A stretch of DNA of 64,000 bases from Flavobacteria bacterium BAL38 (lineage in GTDB: Bacteria; Bacteroidota; Bacteroidia; Flavobacteriales; Flavobacteriaceae): positions 372,001 to 436,000 of the forward strand of contig AAXX01000001.1 in the NCBI GenBank assembly GCA_000169355.1, read 5' to 3'. Positions 35,009-44,947 of the stretch are shown here, piece by piece. The position numbers were made by a program, and so were the translations under genes. Each line of letters begins with the position of its first letter. Within the stretch, counting starts at the first letter, position 1. The notes beneath the pieces were generated by a model. That model was not told the origin of the DNA. It was given only the letters and a program-made list of their open reading frames with translations, and searched no databases.

Positions 35009-36484
35009 ATGAAAAAGATATTATTTATTGCTATGCTCCATTTTTCATTCTTGTCTTTTGCACAAGAAATGACAACTAGTGACGCACTTAGATATGCAAT
35101 TGAAAACATAAATGGAACTGCTCGTTTTAGAAGTATGGGTGGCGCTTTTGGCGCTGTAGGAGGCGACTTATCTTCTATTAACATAAACCCTGCAGGTTCC
35201 TTATTTTTTAATAATAATTTCGCAAGTGCTTCTATTACTAGTTTTAACAACAACAATAATTCAAATTATTTTGGAACAAGAAACAAAGAATCATACAGCA
35301 CATTAGATTTAAATCAAATTGGGGCTGTATTGGTCTTTAATGATAAATCTGGAAGTTCTGACTGGAATAAAATTTCGGTAGCTTTAAATTACGAAAACAC
35401 CAATAATTTTGACAATCGTTTATTTACATCGGGAGTAAATCCTTATAATTCAATTTCGCAATATTTTGTTAATCAAGCTAACTTTGTTGCAAATACAGAG
35501 TTTAATGATTATCAGTATGATATGGCATTTGACACCTATATTATAGACCCTCACCCATCTGTACCAAATCAATATATTTCTAATGTGTCTCCGGGAGGAA
35601 ATTATTATCAAGATTATTTTGCAACGGCTAATGGATACAACGGAAAACTAACAGCCAATGTTGCTACAAGTTATAAAGACAAATTATTTTTAGGAATAAA
35701 CCTTAACGCGCATTTTACAGACTATGTGTTAACTACAAGTTTATATGAAAATAACGATAATCCTGATAATCCAAACACACAACCTACAGTAAGAAATATT
35801 GTATTCGACAATCAATTAAGTACTTATGGCTCTGGATTTTCATTTAATTTAGGCGCTATTTACAAAGCTACTGAATCATTGCGATTAGGCGCATCATACG
35901 AATCTCCAACATGGTATAATTTAAACGACGAATTAGTTCAAGATTTATATACTTATGACAATGTAAATGTTGCTTTAGGAGATGAAAATCGTTATTACGG
36001 AAGCCCTATTTTTATTTTCCCAACTTACAGATTAAGAACACCAAGTAAAATTACAGGAAGCGCTACTTATATCTTTAACAAAATAGGCTTAATCAGTATA
36101 GATGTTGCACAAAAAGATTACAGTAATACCGAATTTAAAAACACAAATCAAAATAATTTTAGAGATTTAAATTCTCAAATGAATACCGAATTAAAAAATG
36201 CTTATGAAATTAGAATTGGTGGAGAATACAAAATTAAACAATTTAGCATACGTGGTGGCTATCGTTTTGAAGAAAGCCCATACAAAGTAGATTATGCTAT
36301 GGGAGATTTAACTGCATATTCTGCTGGATTAGGCTATAATTTTGGAGAAAATAGAATCGATCTTTCTTATTCAAATTCTCACCGAAACTATAATCAAAGT
36401 TTAATTTCATCAGGAATAACAGATACATCTAGAACAAGAATTATCCAAAATAACGTAACCGTAACCTATTCTATTAACTTTTAA
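35009..36484 (+). CDS. FadL/OmpP1-type outer-membrane transport protein
   Basis: A 491-residue outer-membrane beta barrel with signal peptide MKKILFIAMLHFSFLSFAQ. The plug-like N-terminus (SDALRYAIENINGTARFRSM, then GGAFGAVGGDLSSININPAG) is the FadL/OmpP1 pattern. It is followed by about 14 amphipathic strands with Gly/Tyr-rich hairpins and ends in a strand with terminal aromatic residue (VTVTYSINF). FadL relatives take up hydrophobic molecules such as long-chain fatty acids or toluene-like compounds; the substrate is unknown. Cotranscription with the lipoprotein 19 bases upstream is likely. Ends at the terminator at 36505. Confidence 0.88.
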   Translation: MKKILFIAMLHFSFLSFAQEMTTSDALRYAIENINGTARFRSMGGAFGAVGGDLSSININPAGSLFFNNNFASASITSFNNNNNSNYFGTRNKESYSTLDLNQIGAVLVFNDKSGSSDWNKISVALNYENTNNFDNRLFTSGVNPYNSISQYFVNQANFVANTEFNDYQYDMAFDTYIIDPHPSVPNQYISNVSPGGNYYQDYFATANGYNGKLTANVATSYKDKLFLGINLNAHFTDYVLTTSLYENNDNPDNPNTQPTVRNIVFDNQLSTYGSGFSFNLGAIYKATESLRLGASYESPTWYNLNDELVQDLYTYDNVNVALGDENRYYGSPIFIFPTYRLRTPSKITGSATYIFNKIGLISIDVAQKDYSNTEFKNTNQNNFRDLNSQMNTELKNAYEIRIGGEYKIKQFSIRGGYRFEESPYKVDYAMGDLTAYSAGLGYNFGENRIDLSYSNSHRNYNQSLISSGITDTSRTRIIQNNVTVTYSINF

Positions 36485-36504
36485 GTTTAGCAGATTTACG
36501 AATT

Positions 36505-36538
36505 AAATCCACTTCCGTTAATGAAGTGGATTTTTTTT
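36505..36538 (+). terminator. Terminator of the FadL-like gene
   Basis: AAATCCACTTC (36505-36515) pairs with GAAGTGGATTT (36523-36533), then a T8 run. Confidence 0.9.
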
Positions 36539-36555
36539 ATTCCTAAACCATTGCT

Positions 36556-36612
36556 ACTAGCCCCGATGGAAGCGATATCCCGCCTTAGCGGATAAAGCGG
36601 ACAGCGGGACCA
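36556..36612. repeat. Flavobacterium-type conserved intergenic element (candidate structured RNA or repeat)
   Basis: The element begins TAGCCCCGATGGAAGCG and ends AGCGGACAGCGGGACCA. It is much more G+C-rich than its surroundings. A hairpin TAT(c)CCGC-CTTA-GCGGATA (36576-36594) is possible, and TCCCGC (36578-36583) can instead pair with GCGGGA (36604-36609), so two exclusive folds exist. From memory, related sequences starting TAGCCCCGAT and ending near AGCGGGAA recur between genes in many flavobacteria, and it may be the Rfam Flavo-1 motif; I could not check. Confidence 0.6.
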
Positions 36613-36687
36613 AATCTTTAAAAAATTGCCAAACGCTGGTGCTTCAACTAATTATTTTATGTAATTTTGCACTTCAAAATTAATAGC

Positions 36688-37989
36688 ATGAGAACCAAAT
36701 CGTTAAAGAAAAATAAAATCAATGTAATTACGCTTGGATGTTCTAAAAACACATACGACAGTGAGGTTTTAATGGGACAACTAAAAGCCAATGGAAAAGA
36801 TGTTGCACATGAAGAAGAAGGCAATATCGTGGTAATTAACACTTGTGGTTTTATTGATAATGCAAAAGAAGAATCGGTAAATACGATATTGGAATATGTA
36901 GACAAAAAAGATCAAGGATTAGTAGATAAAGTATTTGTTACTGGCTGCTTATCTGAAAGATACCGTCCTGATTTAGAAAAGGAAATTCCAGATGTAGATC
37001 AATATTTCGGAACTACCGAATTGCCTTTATTATTAAAAGCTTTAGGTGCAGATTATAAACATGAATTACTAGGAGAGCGATTAACAACTACTCCAAAAAA
37101 TTATGCTTATTTAAAAATTGCAGAAGGTTGCGATAGACCTTGTAGTTTTTGTGCCATCCCATTAATGCGAGGAAAACACGTTTCGCAACCTATTGAAAAA
37201 TTAGTAAAAGAAGCAGAAGGGTTAGCTAAAAAAGGCGTTAAAGAATTAATTTTAATTGCTCAAGATTTAACCTATTACGGATTAGATTTATACAAAAAAC
37301 GTAACCTTGCCGAATTACTTGAAAACTTAGCAAAAGTAGAAGGAATTGAATGGATTCGTTTACATTATGCTTTCCCTAGCGGTTTTCCAATGGATGTTTT
37401 AGATTTAATGAAACGCGAGCCAAAAATTTGCAACTATATTGATATTCCGTTGCAACATATATCAGATAACATTCTGAAATCTATGAAACGTGGAACTACA
37501 AAAGAAAAAACAACTAAATTATTACAAGAATTTAGAGAAAGAGTTCCAGGAATGGCAATAAGAACTACTTTAATTGTAGGCTATCCTGGCGAAACACAGG
37601 AAGATTTTGAAATTCTTAGAGATTGGGTACAAGAAATGAAGTTTGAGCGTTTAGGCTGTTTTACCTATTCACATGAAGAAAATACGGGGGCTTTTGTATT
37701 AGAAGATGATGTGCCTCAAGAAGTTAAACAAGCACGAGCTGCCGAAATTATGGATTTACAATCGCAAATTTCTTGGGATTTAAATCAGGAAAAAATCGGA
37801 CAAACGTTCAAATGTGTAATTGATAGAAAAGAAGGGCAATATTTTATTGGAAGAACAGAATTTGATAGTCCGGATGTGGATAATGAAGTTTTAGTTGATG
37901 CTTCTAAATTCTATTTAAAAACAGGCGATTTTGTAAATTTAAAAATAACAGATGCTACCGAATTTGATTTATACGCTGAACCCGTTTAA
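36688..37989 (+). CDS. rimO: Ribosomal protein S12 methylthiotransferase RimO
   Basis: A 433-residue radical SAM enzyme that adds a methylthio group to the conserved aspartate of S12. The N-terminal domain has cluster-binding cysteines C18 (TLGCSKN), C53 (NTCGF) and C87 (TGCLSER). The radical SAM CxxxCxxC is C148/C152/C155 in GCDRPCSFCAIP. TLIVGYPGET and DVPQEVKQARAAEIMDLQ follow, then a C-terminal TRAM domain (about 365-430). An in-frame TTG at 36667 would add seven residues; ATG 36688 is chosen. Single gene preceded by the 36556 element and TATGTAATTTTGC just before the start. Confidence 0.96.
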   Translation: MRTKSLKKNKINVITLGCSKNTYDSEVLMGQLKANGKDVAHEEEGNIVVINTCGFIDNAKEESVNTILEYVDKKDQGLVDKVFVTGCLSERYRPDLEKEIPDVDQYFGTTELPLLLKALGADYKHELLGERLTTTPKNYAYLKIAEGCDRPCSFCAIPLMRGKHVSQPIEKLVKEAEGLAKKGVKELILIAQDLTYYGLDLYKKRNLAELLENLAKVEGIEWIRLHYAFPSGFPMDVLDLMKREPKICNYIDIPLQHISDNILKSMKRGTTKEKTTKLLQEFRERVPGMAIRTTLIVGYPGETQEDFEILRDWVQEMKFERLGCFTYSHEENTGAFVLEDDVPQEVKQARAAEIMDLQSQISWDLNQEKIGQTFKCVIDRKEGQYFIGRTEFDSPDVDNEVLVDASKFYLKTGDFVNLKITDATEFDLYAEPV

Positions 37990-38013
37990 TTAAACAGAAA
38001 ATAAATTTCAATT

Positions 38014-38046
38014 AAATCCTTGCTATTTTATAGCAGGGATTTTTTA
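38014..38046 (+). terminator. Terminator of rimO
   Basis: AAATCCTTGCTA (38014-38025) pairs with TAGCAGGGATTT (38031-38042) over 12 positions with one G-U, then a T run. Confidence 0.88.
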
Positions 38047-38122
38047 TTTGAAATGACAAATGTCATATACTCGATTTTTTATTTTTATTAATTTTGAATA
38101 TAGAAATTTAAAAACCAGCATT

Positions 38123-38359
38123 ATGATAACTAAACATCCTATTTACAACGATTTTCCTGAATACTCTGACAAGATAAAAGAGCTTTATCATAATAATGAT
38201 GAGTTTCAAGTTTTACTCAATTCGTATAGCGAATTAGATACAAAAATATTCAAAATAGAAACAGACGAAGAATTAGCAATGGATGATGAGTTGACTCATT
38301 TAAGAAAAGATCGTGTGTTTTTAAAAGATGAAATTTATAATTTTTTAAAAGATAGTTAA
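38123..38359 (+). CDS. YdcH-like small coiled-coil protein (DUF465)
   Basis: A 78-residue all-helical protein: HPIYNDFPEYSDKIKELYHN then FQVLLNSYSELDTKIFKIE and LTHLRKDRVFLKDEIYNFL, the pattern of the YdcH/DUF465 family of small charged coiled coils. The function of the family is unknown. An in-frame ATG at 38060 (MSYTRFFIFINFEY) would add 21 unconvincing residues, so ATG 38123 is used. A bidirectional terminator overlaps its stop codon. Confidence 0.85.
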   Translation: MITKHPIYNDFPEYSDKIKELYHNNDEFQVLLNSYSELDTKIFKIETDEELAMDDELTHLRKDRVFLKDEIYNFLKDS

Positions 38360-38391
38360 AAAATAAACCGCTAATTAGCGGTTTATTTTTT
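38358..38391. terminator. Bidirectional terminator, second ACCGCTAATTAGCGGT palindrome
   Basis: Two perfectly complementary 17-base arms share the core AAACCGCTAATTAGCGGTTT with the palindrome at 29275. It ends the YdcH-like gene (+) and the LysM/NlpC gene (-). Confidence 0.9.
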
Positions 38392-39684
38392 TTAATCATT
38401 TAATACTCTAACAACTTTTTTAAATCTTTTAGAGTAATAGGCTTCATTAATTGAAGAAATAATTACACCAGAACTAACCGAAGAATGAATAAACTTTATA
38501 TCATCATCATATACTTCTGTAATCATTCCAACATGGTTAATAGTACCTCTTCCATTAGTTGTAAAGAAAATCAGATCTCCTTTTTGAGCATTTTTTCTTT
38601 TAATTTTTTTACCTATTTCAGATTGTGAAGCTGAATTCCTAGGTAAATTTATCTCTAATTGTTCAAACGTATAGCACATTAAACCCGAACAATCGAAACC
38701 ACCTTGTGATTTTCCTCCACCTCTATATCGAGTTCCAATATTTTCTGAAGCAATAGCAATCAATCGATCTGCTTTGCTCAAATTTTCATCAGACATAGGA
38801 GCTGCTTCTTCTACAATATCTTCTTCTACAATAACCGAGGTAACTTTTCCTTTTTTTATAATTAATTTATGACCAATTGATAAATTATCACCAACTCTTG
38901 GATTTAACTCCTTTATTTGTCCCAACTTCATATTATATAAGCGAGCAACACTACTTAATGTTTCGCCTTTTAACACTAAGTGCGTTATTTCACCAGAATC
39001 ATCGGCTTCTTCAATATCATCATCACTTACAACTTCAATGTCTGTATTATCAATTGGATTATTATTATTTAAAACAAATCCTTTTTTTAAATATATTTTT
39101 TGACCAATTTGAATGTTTGAATCTGTTAAATTATTAAAGGCTATAAGTTCATTTAATTTTAAATTATACTTTTTAGCAATTTTACTTAATGTTTCTCCTT
39201 TGCTAACAATATGATATTCACTATTGTTTTGACTATTATTATCTTGAGATGATTCAGAATTACTACTGTTAGATTTTTTATTCTTTTTTAAATTTATTAT
39301 ATCGCCAATTTGAAGCTTATTAGGATTTACACCTGGGTTAAACTTCTTTAATTCTTTAACTGTAATGTTGTTGTTTTTAGCAATGCTGTAAAAGGAATCT
39401 CCAGACTGAATTTCGTATACATCAGCATTTTTTTTAGAAGGCTTATCAACTGATTTAGACTTGTTTTTTTTATCGTTCGGAATAATTAAAACGGTATTTA
39501 ACTGCAATATTGCTCCTTTTGATTTAGGATTTAACTCATAAATATCAGACTCTGTAACATTGTATTTTTTAGCAATTGAATAGATTGATTCACCTTGAAC
39601 TACAGTATGCTTAATTGTCTTTTGTGAAAAAACAGTTACGCTAAATAAAAAAAGTGAAAAAGTAATAAAAGTTACGAACTTCAT
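38392..39684 (-). CDS. LysM / NlpC-P60 peptidoglycan hydrolase
   Basis: A 430-residue exported protein, signal peptide MKFVTFITFSLFLFSVTVFS. Four LysM domains at about 25-69 (VVQGESIYSIAKKYNV), 88-134 (IQSGDSFYSIAKNNNI), 155-200 (VSKGETLSKIAKKYNL) and 234-278 (VLKGETLSSVARLYNM) bind glycan strands, joined by Ser/Asn- and Asp-rich linkers. The C-terminal NlpC/P60 endopeptidase (about 305-430) has nucleophile C332 in GGFDCSGLM, H384 in INHVGMI and H400 in IHSSVSSG, the expected triad. It cuts stem peptides in the periplasm, probably during growth or division. Monocistronic. Confidence 0.95.
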   Translation of the reverse strand: MKFVTFITFSLFLFSVTVFSQKTIKHTVVQGESIYSIAKKYNVTESDIYELNPKSKGAILQLNTVLIIPNDKKNKSKSVDKPSKKNADVYEIQSGDSFYSIAKNNNITVKELKKFNPGVNPNKLQIGDIINLKKNKKSNSSNSESSQDNNSQNNSEYHIVSKGETLSKIAKKYNLKLNELIAFNNLTDSNIQIGQKIYLKKGFVLNNNNPIDNTDIEVVSDDDIEEADDSGEITHLVLKGETLSSVARLYNMKLGQIKELNPRVGDNLSIGHKLIIKKGKVTSVIVEEDIVEEAAPMSDENLSKADRLIAIASENIGTRYRGGGKSQGGFDCSGLMCYTFEQLEINLPRNSASQSEIGKKIKRKNAQKGDLIFFTTNGRGTINHVGMITEVYDDDIKFIHSSVSSGVIISSINEAYYSKRFKKVVRVLND

Positions 39685-39730
39685 TAAAATTAGTTTATAT
39701 CGATTGAAAATAAATTTTAGCTTGCAAGAT

Positions 39731-39760
39731 AAAAAAACTCCCTGTTTTTAAGGGAGTTTT
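39731..39760 (-). terminator. Terminator of the mitochondrial-type aconitase gene
   Basis: ACTCCCT (39737-39743) pairs with AGGGAGT (39751-39757); on the minus strand a T7 run follows. Confidence 0.85.
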
Positions 39761-39787
39761 AACAATATTTTAAATCAAATAAATTAA

Positions 39788-42052
39788 TTACGCTTTTCCA
39801 GCCGCAATTAAATTTAATGCTGAACCAGCCACAAACCAACCAATTTGACTATCGTTATAAGTGTGATTTGCTAAAATTACATCTTTAGTTCCATCTGCAT
39901 GAACAAACTCTAATATTAGAGGCTTTCCTGGTGCAAATTCAGTTAAATCTAAGAAGTTAATCGTATCGTCTTCTTGAATTTTATCGTAATCTGCTTCATT
40001 AGCAAACGTTAAGGCCAACATCCCTTGTTTTTTCAAATTGGTTTCGTGAATACGAGCAAATGATTTTACCAATACCGCTTTAACACCTAAAAATCGAGGT
40101 TCCATTGCAGCATGTTCTCTTGAAGAACCTTCTCCGTAATTATGATCTCCCACTACAATTGATGAAATTCCTGCAGCTTTGTATGCTCTTTGTACAGCTG
40201 GAACTGCATCATAAGAACCCGTTAATTGATTTTTAACTGAATTGGCTTTTCCATTGAAAGCATTCTCGGCACCAATTAACATGTTATTTGAAATATTATC
40301 TAAATGACCACGGAAACGTAACCACGGACCCGCCATAGAAATGTGATCGGTGGTACATTTTCCGAAAGCTTTGATTAATAATTTTGCTCCTGTATAATTT
40401 TTACCATCCCAAGGTTGAAATGGTTCTAATAATTGCAAACGATCAGAAGTAGGCGAAACTACTACTTGAACACCTGAACCATCAGCTGCTGGCGCTTGAA
40501 AACCTGCATCTTCTACATCGAAACCTCTTTTAGGCAATTCATCACCAAAAGGAGTTTCTAATTTAACCGCTTCACCTTTATCATTTAATAAAGTATCGGT
40601 AATTGGATTAAAATCTAAACGCCCTGAAATTGCTAAAGCCGCTACCATTTCTGGCGAGGTAACAAAAGCATGTGTATTTGGATTACCGTCTGCTCTTTTA
40701 GAAAAATTACGATTAAATGAATGTACAATGGTATTTTTCTCTTGTTTATCAGCTCCTTCTCTATCCCATTGTCCAATACATGGTCCGCAAGCATTGGTAA
40801 ATACTTTAGTTCCCATTTTTTCGAAATCGGCAATAATTCCGTCTCTTTCAATAGTAAAGCGAATTTGCTCAGAACCTGGATTGATACCAAATTCAGCTTT
40901 TGGAGTAATTCCATGTTTAACTGCTTGTCTAACAATCGAAGCCGCACGTGACATATCTTCGTAAGAAGAGTTGGTACAAGAACCTATTAATCCCCATTCT
41001 ACTTTTAATGGCCAACCGTTTGCTTCGGCTTCCGTTTTCATTTTAGAAACCGGAGTTCCTCTATCTGGAGTAAAGGGTCCGTTAATGTGTGGCTCTAATT
41101 CCGATAAGTTGATTTCGATTAATTGATCAAAATAGTGTTCTGGATTCGCATATACTTCTTCATCTGCTGTTAAGTAAGATGCCACTTTATCTGCTGCGTT
41201 TACCACATCTTGACGACCTGTTGCCGCTAAATATCTTCTCATAGAATCATCGTAACCAAAAGTGGAAGTTGTGGCTCCAATTTCTGCTCCCATGTTACAA
41301 ATTGTACCTTTTCCAGTACACGACATTGCTATTGCTCCTTCTCCAAAATATTCTACAATTGCACCTGTTCCTCCTTTTACAGTAAGAATGTCAGCAACTT
41401 TTAGAATAACATCTTTGGGAGCCGTCCAACCCGATAATTTTCCTGTTAATTTAACTCCAATTAATTTTGGGAATTTTAATTCCCAAGACATTCCCGACAT
41501 TACATCTACCGCATCGGCACCACCAACACCAATTGCTAACATGCCTAAACCACCAGCATTTACAGTATGTGAATCGGTTCCAATCATCATTCCACCAGGA
41601 AAGGCATAATTTTCTAAAACAATTTGGTGAATAATTCCAGATCCTGGTTTCCAAAATCCAATTCCGTATTTATTTGAAACCGAAGAAAGAAAATCAAAAA
41701 CTTCTTTTGACTGTTTATTTGCTAACTCTAAATCTTGTTTAGCACCATTTTTAGCTAAAATTAAATGATCACAATGCACGGTTGTAGGAACTGCTACTGT
41801 TTTTTTACCTGCATGCATAAATTGCAATAAAGCCATTTGTGCTGTCGCATCTTGACATGCTACTCTATCTGGAGCAAAATCAACATAATCTACTCCTCTT
41901 TTATAAACATTAGTAGAAGTTTCATCCCATAAATGAGAATATAATATTTTTTCGGTTAACGTAAGTGGTTTTCCAACAAGTTCGCGAGCTTTATCTACTC
42001 TTGCTACCATATTAGCGTACACTTTTTCAATCATTTCTATATCAAAAGCCAT
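39788..42052 (-). CDS. Aconitate hydratase, mitochondrial-type
   Basis: A 754-residue aconitase isomerising citrate to isocitrate via cis-aconitate. It resembles the mitochondrial enzyme in length and order rather than bacterial AcnA (about 890 residues). Features: [21 protein letters not shown]-type [28 protein letters not shown], and the 4Fe-4S ligands in [10 protein letters not shown] and [10 protein letters not shown], followed by the swivel domain with [22 protein letters not shown] cycle. It follows acnB on the same strand after a terminator (42121), so the two aconitases are separately transcribed. It ends with a terminator at 39731. Confidence 0.96.
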   Translation of the reverse strand: MAFDIEMIEKVYANMVARVDKARELVGKPLTLTEKILYSHLWDETSTNVYKRGVDYVDFAPDRVACQDATAQMALLQFMHAGKKTVAVPTTVHCDHLILAKNGAKQDLELANKQSKEVFDFLSSVSNKYGIGFWKPGSGIIHQIVLENYAFPGGMMIGTDSHTVNAGGLGMLAIGVGGADAVDVMSGMSWELKFPKLIGVKLTGKLSGWTAPKDVILKVADILTVKGGTGAIVEYFGEGAIAMSCTGKGTICNMGAEIGATTSTFGYDDSMRRYLAATGRQDVVNAADKVASYLTADEEVYANPEHYFDQLIEINLSELEPHINGPFTPDRGTPVSKMKTEAEANGWPLKVEWGLIGSCTNSSYEDMSRAASIVRQAVKHGITPKAEFGINPGSEQIRFTIERDGIIADFEKMGTKVFTNACGPCIGQWDREGADKQEKNTIVHSFNRNFSKRADGNPNTHAFVTSPEMVAALAISGRLDFNPITDTLLNDKGEAVKLETPFGDELPKRGFDVEDAGFQAPAADGSGVQVVVSPTSDRLQLLEPFQPWDGKNYTGAKLLIKAFGKCTTDHISMAGPWLRFRGHLDNISNNMLIGAENAFNGKANSVKNQLTGSYDAVPAVQRAYKAAGISSIVVGDHNYGEGSSREHAAMEPRFLGVKAVLVKSFARIHETNLKKQGMLALTFANEADYDKIQEDDTINFLDLTEFAPGKPLILEFVHADGTKDVILANHTYNDSQIGWFVAGSALNLIAAGKA

Positions 42053-42120
42053 ATTCGTATTTATTTAAGTTGTTTATTTTGAACCCCGTAATTTACGAAA
42101 AAAATGAACAGATAAAAAAC

Positions 42121-42153
42121 AAAAAATGCCTAAGTTATACTTAGGCATTTTTA
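42121..42153 (-). terminator. Terminator of acnB
   Basis: AAAAATGCCTAAG and CTTAGGCATTTTT (42122-42152) form a 13-pair stem with a five-base loop. Confidence 0.9.
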
Positions 42154-42175
42154 ATATGATATAATAACTTATTTA

Positions 42176-44947
42176 TTATCCTACCAGCAATTTGTGAGAT
42201 GGAGCAAACTTAGTTAAATTAATTCCTTCTACAGCTAGCTTGTACTCTTCAATCGAAGGTGTTCTACCTAAGATTGTTGATAAAACTACTACTGGAGTAG
42301 ATGATAATAATGATTCTCCTTTTTTCTCTGCGGTATCTTCAACAACTCTTCCTTGGAATAAACGCGTTGATGTTGCCATAACCGTATCTCCTTTAGAAGC
42401 TTTTTCTTGATTCCCCATACAAAGGTTACATCCTGGACGCTCTAAATACAACATATTTTCATATTCTGTACGTGCAGCACCCTTTGGAGCATTGTCATCG
42501 AATTCAAAACCTGAATATTTTTGTAATACTTCCCAATCACCTTCCGCTTTTAACTCATCAACAATGTTATAAGTTGGAGGAGCAACCACTAAAGGCGCTT
42601 TAAATTCTACTTTACCTTGTTGTTTTTCGATATTTTTAAGCATTTGAGCTAATATTTTCATATCGCCTTTATGCACCATACACGAACCGATGAATCCTAA
42701 ATCTACTTTTTTATCACCTCCGTAGAAAGAAAGTGGTCTGATGGTATCGTGAGTATAACGTTTAGAAACATCTTTATTGTTTACGTCTGGATCGGCAATC
42801 ATTGGCTCAGCAATTTGATCTAAATCTACTTCTACTTCTGCATAATATTTAGCATTAGCATCTGGAGTTAAAGCTGGTTTTTCACCTGATCTGATTTCAG
42901 CAATTCTCTTATTTGCTTTATCTATTAATCCTTGAAGCACTTGTGACTTATTATCCATTCCTTTATCAATCATGATTTGGATTCTAGACTTAGCAATCTC
43001 TAGAGATTCAATCAAGGTTGCGTCTTCAGAAATACAAATTGAAGCTTTTGCTTTCATTTCAGCTGTCCAATCCGTAAAAGTAAATGCTTGGTCAGCCGTT
43101 AATGTTCCTAAATGCACTTCAATAATTTTACCTTGGAATACATTTTCACCACCAAATTTATGCAACATTTGCGCTTGTGTAGCATGAACCACATCACGGA
43201 AATCCATATAACTTGCCATTTTCCCTTTGAAAGTAACTTTTACAGATTCTGGAATTGGCATTGAAGCTTCACCTGTAGCTAAAGCAAGAGCTACTGTTCC
43301 AGAGTCAGCACCAAACGCTACTCCTTTTGACATTCTTGTATGTGAATCACCACCAATAATGATAGCCCATTCATCAATTGTAATATCGTTAAGAACCTTG
43401 TGAATTACATCGGTCATTGCATGATATTGACCTTTTGGATCACGAGCTGTAATTAAACCGAAGTCGTTCATGAATTTCATTAACTTCGGAATATTAGCTT
43501 GTGCTTTTTTATCCCAAACTGAAGCTGTATGACAACCTGATTGATACGCTCCGTCAACAATAGGAGAAATAACAGTTGCTGCCATAGATTCTAATTCTTG
43601 AGCCGTCATTAAACCTGTAGTATCTTGAGAACCTACGATATTTACCGTTACACGAACATCAGAACCGGCATGTAATGCTTTTTTAGAGATGGTTCCTGCC
43701 GAATTTCTATTGAAGATTTTTTCAACTGCTGTTAAACCTTGCCCTTCAACTGAAACCTCTTTTGAAGGCGCATAAACTAAAGGAGCTTCAATTCCTAAAG
43801 TCTTAGCTGCGAAAGTTTGAATTTTTTTACCGAAAACGATAGCATAAGAACCACCTGCTTTGATGAATTCCATTTTTTGTGGTGTAAAAGATCTTGAAAT
43901 ATCAATCAATTCTTTGTCACCATTATATAATTTTTTTGTTTTTGTATTGATTGTAAGTACAGTTCCTGTTGCTACAGAATAAGTTTGTTCTAAAACTGGA
44001 TCACCATTTTCATCACGAAGAACCTCACCATTAGCGTCTGTCTTTTTAACCCAGTTTTTCAAGTCAATACCAATTCCACCTGTTACGTCAACAGTAGTTA
44101 GGAAAATTGGAGATATTCCATTTGTTCCAGCAACAATTGGTGCAAAATTTACGAATGGAACATATGGACTTGCTTGTTTTCCTGTCCAAAGTGCTACGTT
44201 ATTTACACCCGACATACGAGAAGAACCTACACCCATTGTTCCTTTTTCAGCAATTAACATTACCGATTTATCTGGATGTTGCGCTTGTAATGCTTTAATT
44301 TCTTCTTGTGCTTGAGGCGTAATCATACATTTTCCGTGTAATTCACGGTCAGAACGCGAGTGTGCTTGATTACCTGGAGATAATAAATCGGTTGAAATAT
44401 CACCTTCACCAGCTATAAATGTTACTACTTTAATTTCTTCTGCTACTTCTGGAAGTTTAGTGAAAAATTCTGCCTTAGCATAACTTTCAAGAATTTCTTT
44501 TGCAACAGCATTTCCTTTTTCAAAAGCTTCTTTAATACGAGCCATGTCAGCATCATAAAGATATACTTGTGTTTTTAAAACATCAGCTGCTTGTTTTGCA
44601 ATTGCTGCATCATTTCCTAAAGCTAAATCTAATAAAACCACAATTGAAGGACCACCTTTCATATGAGACAATAACTCAAATGCAAAAGATGGAGTAATTT
44701 CAGCTACCGCTTCCTGACCCAGAATAATCTCTTTTAAGAATTTTGCTTTAGCACCCGCTGCAGGAGTTGTTCCTGGCAAAGTGTTATAGATAAAAAATTT
44801 AAGAGAATCTTGACGAAATGGGCTATTAGCATCTTTAATTAGTTCGATAATTTCACTTACTAATTCAGCACCATCAATTGGTTTAGGATGAAGACCTTGT
44901 TGTTTTCTTTCTTCAATCTCGTTGATATACTCGTTATACAAATTCAT
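42176..44947 (-). CDS. acnB: Bifunctional aconitate hydratase 2 / 2-methylisocitrate dehydratase
   Basis: A 923-residue AcnB: an N-terminal HEAT-like domain (about 1-160) and the swivel domain placed before the catalytic domain, the AcnB order. Seen: GNQAHSRSDRELHGKCMITP, GSSRMSGVNNVALWTG, IIGGDSHTRMSKGVAFGADS, and cluster cysteines in GSCMVHKGD and the unusual ERPGCNLCMGNQ near residue 830. It serves the TCA cycle and can work in the methylcitrate cycle. AcnB apoprotein in other bacteria binds mRNA under iron or oxidative stress; whether that holds here is not visible. The adjacent mitochondrial-type aconitase is a partly redundant partner. Confidence 0.97.
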   Translation of the reverse strand: MNLYNEYINEIEERKQQGLHPKPIDGAELVSEIIELIKDANSPFRQDSLKFFIYNTLPGTTPAAGAKAKFLKEIILGQEAVAEITPSFAFELLSHMKGGPSIVVLLDLALGNDAAIAKQAADVLKTQVYLYDADMARIKEAFEKGNAVAKEILESYAKAEFFTKLPEVAEEIKVVTFIAGEGDISTDLLSPGNQAHSRSDRELHGKCMITPQAQEEIKALQAQHPDKSVMLIAEKGTMGVGSSRMSGVNNVALWTGKQASPYVPFVNFAPIVAGTNGISPIFLTTVDVTGGIGIDLKNWVKKTDANGEVLRDENGDPVLEQTYSVATGTVLTINTKTKKLYNGDKELIDISRSFTPQKMEFIKAGGSYAIVFGKKIQTFAAKTLGIEAPLVYAPSKEVSVEGQGLTAVEKIFNRNSAGTISKKALHAGSDVRVTVNIVGSQDTTGLMTAQELESMAATVISPIVDGAYQSGCHTASVWDKKAQANIPKLMKFMNDFGLITARDPKGQYHAMTDVIHKVLNDITIDEWAIIIGGDSHTRMSKGVAFGADSGTVALALATGEASMPIPESVKVTFKGKMASYMDFRDVVHATQAQMLHKFGGENVFQGKIIEVHLGTLTADQAFTFTDWTAEMKAKASICISEDATLIESLEIAKSRIQIMIDKGMDNKSQVLQGLIDKANKRIAEIRSGEKPALTPDANAKYYAEVEVDLDQIAEPMIADPDVNNKDVSKRYTHDTIRPLSFYGGDKKVDLGFIGSCMVHKGDMKILAQMLKNIEKQQGKVEFKAPLVVAPPTYNIVDELKAEGDWEVLQKYSGFEFDDNAPKGAARTEYENMLYLERPGCNLCMGNQEKASKGDTVMATSTRLFQGRVVEDTAEKKGESLLSSTPVVVLSTILGRTPSIEEYKLAVEGINLTKFAPSHKLLVG

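Noticed and set aside
40642..41654. Open frames antisense and out of frame within the mitochondrial-type aconitase gene
   Set aside because: They fall entirely inside a well-supported conserved gene.
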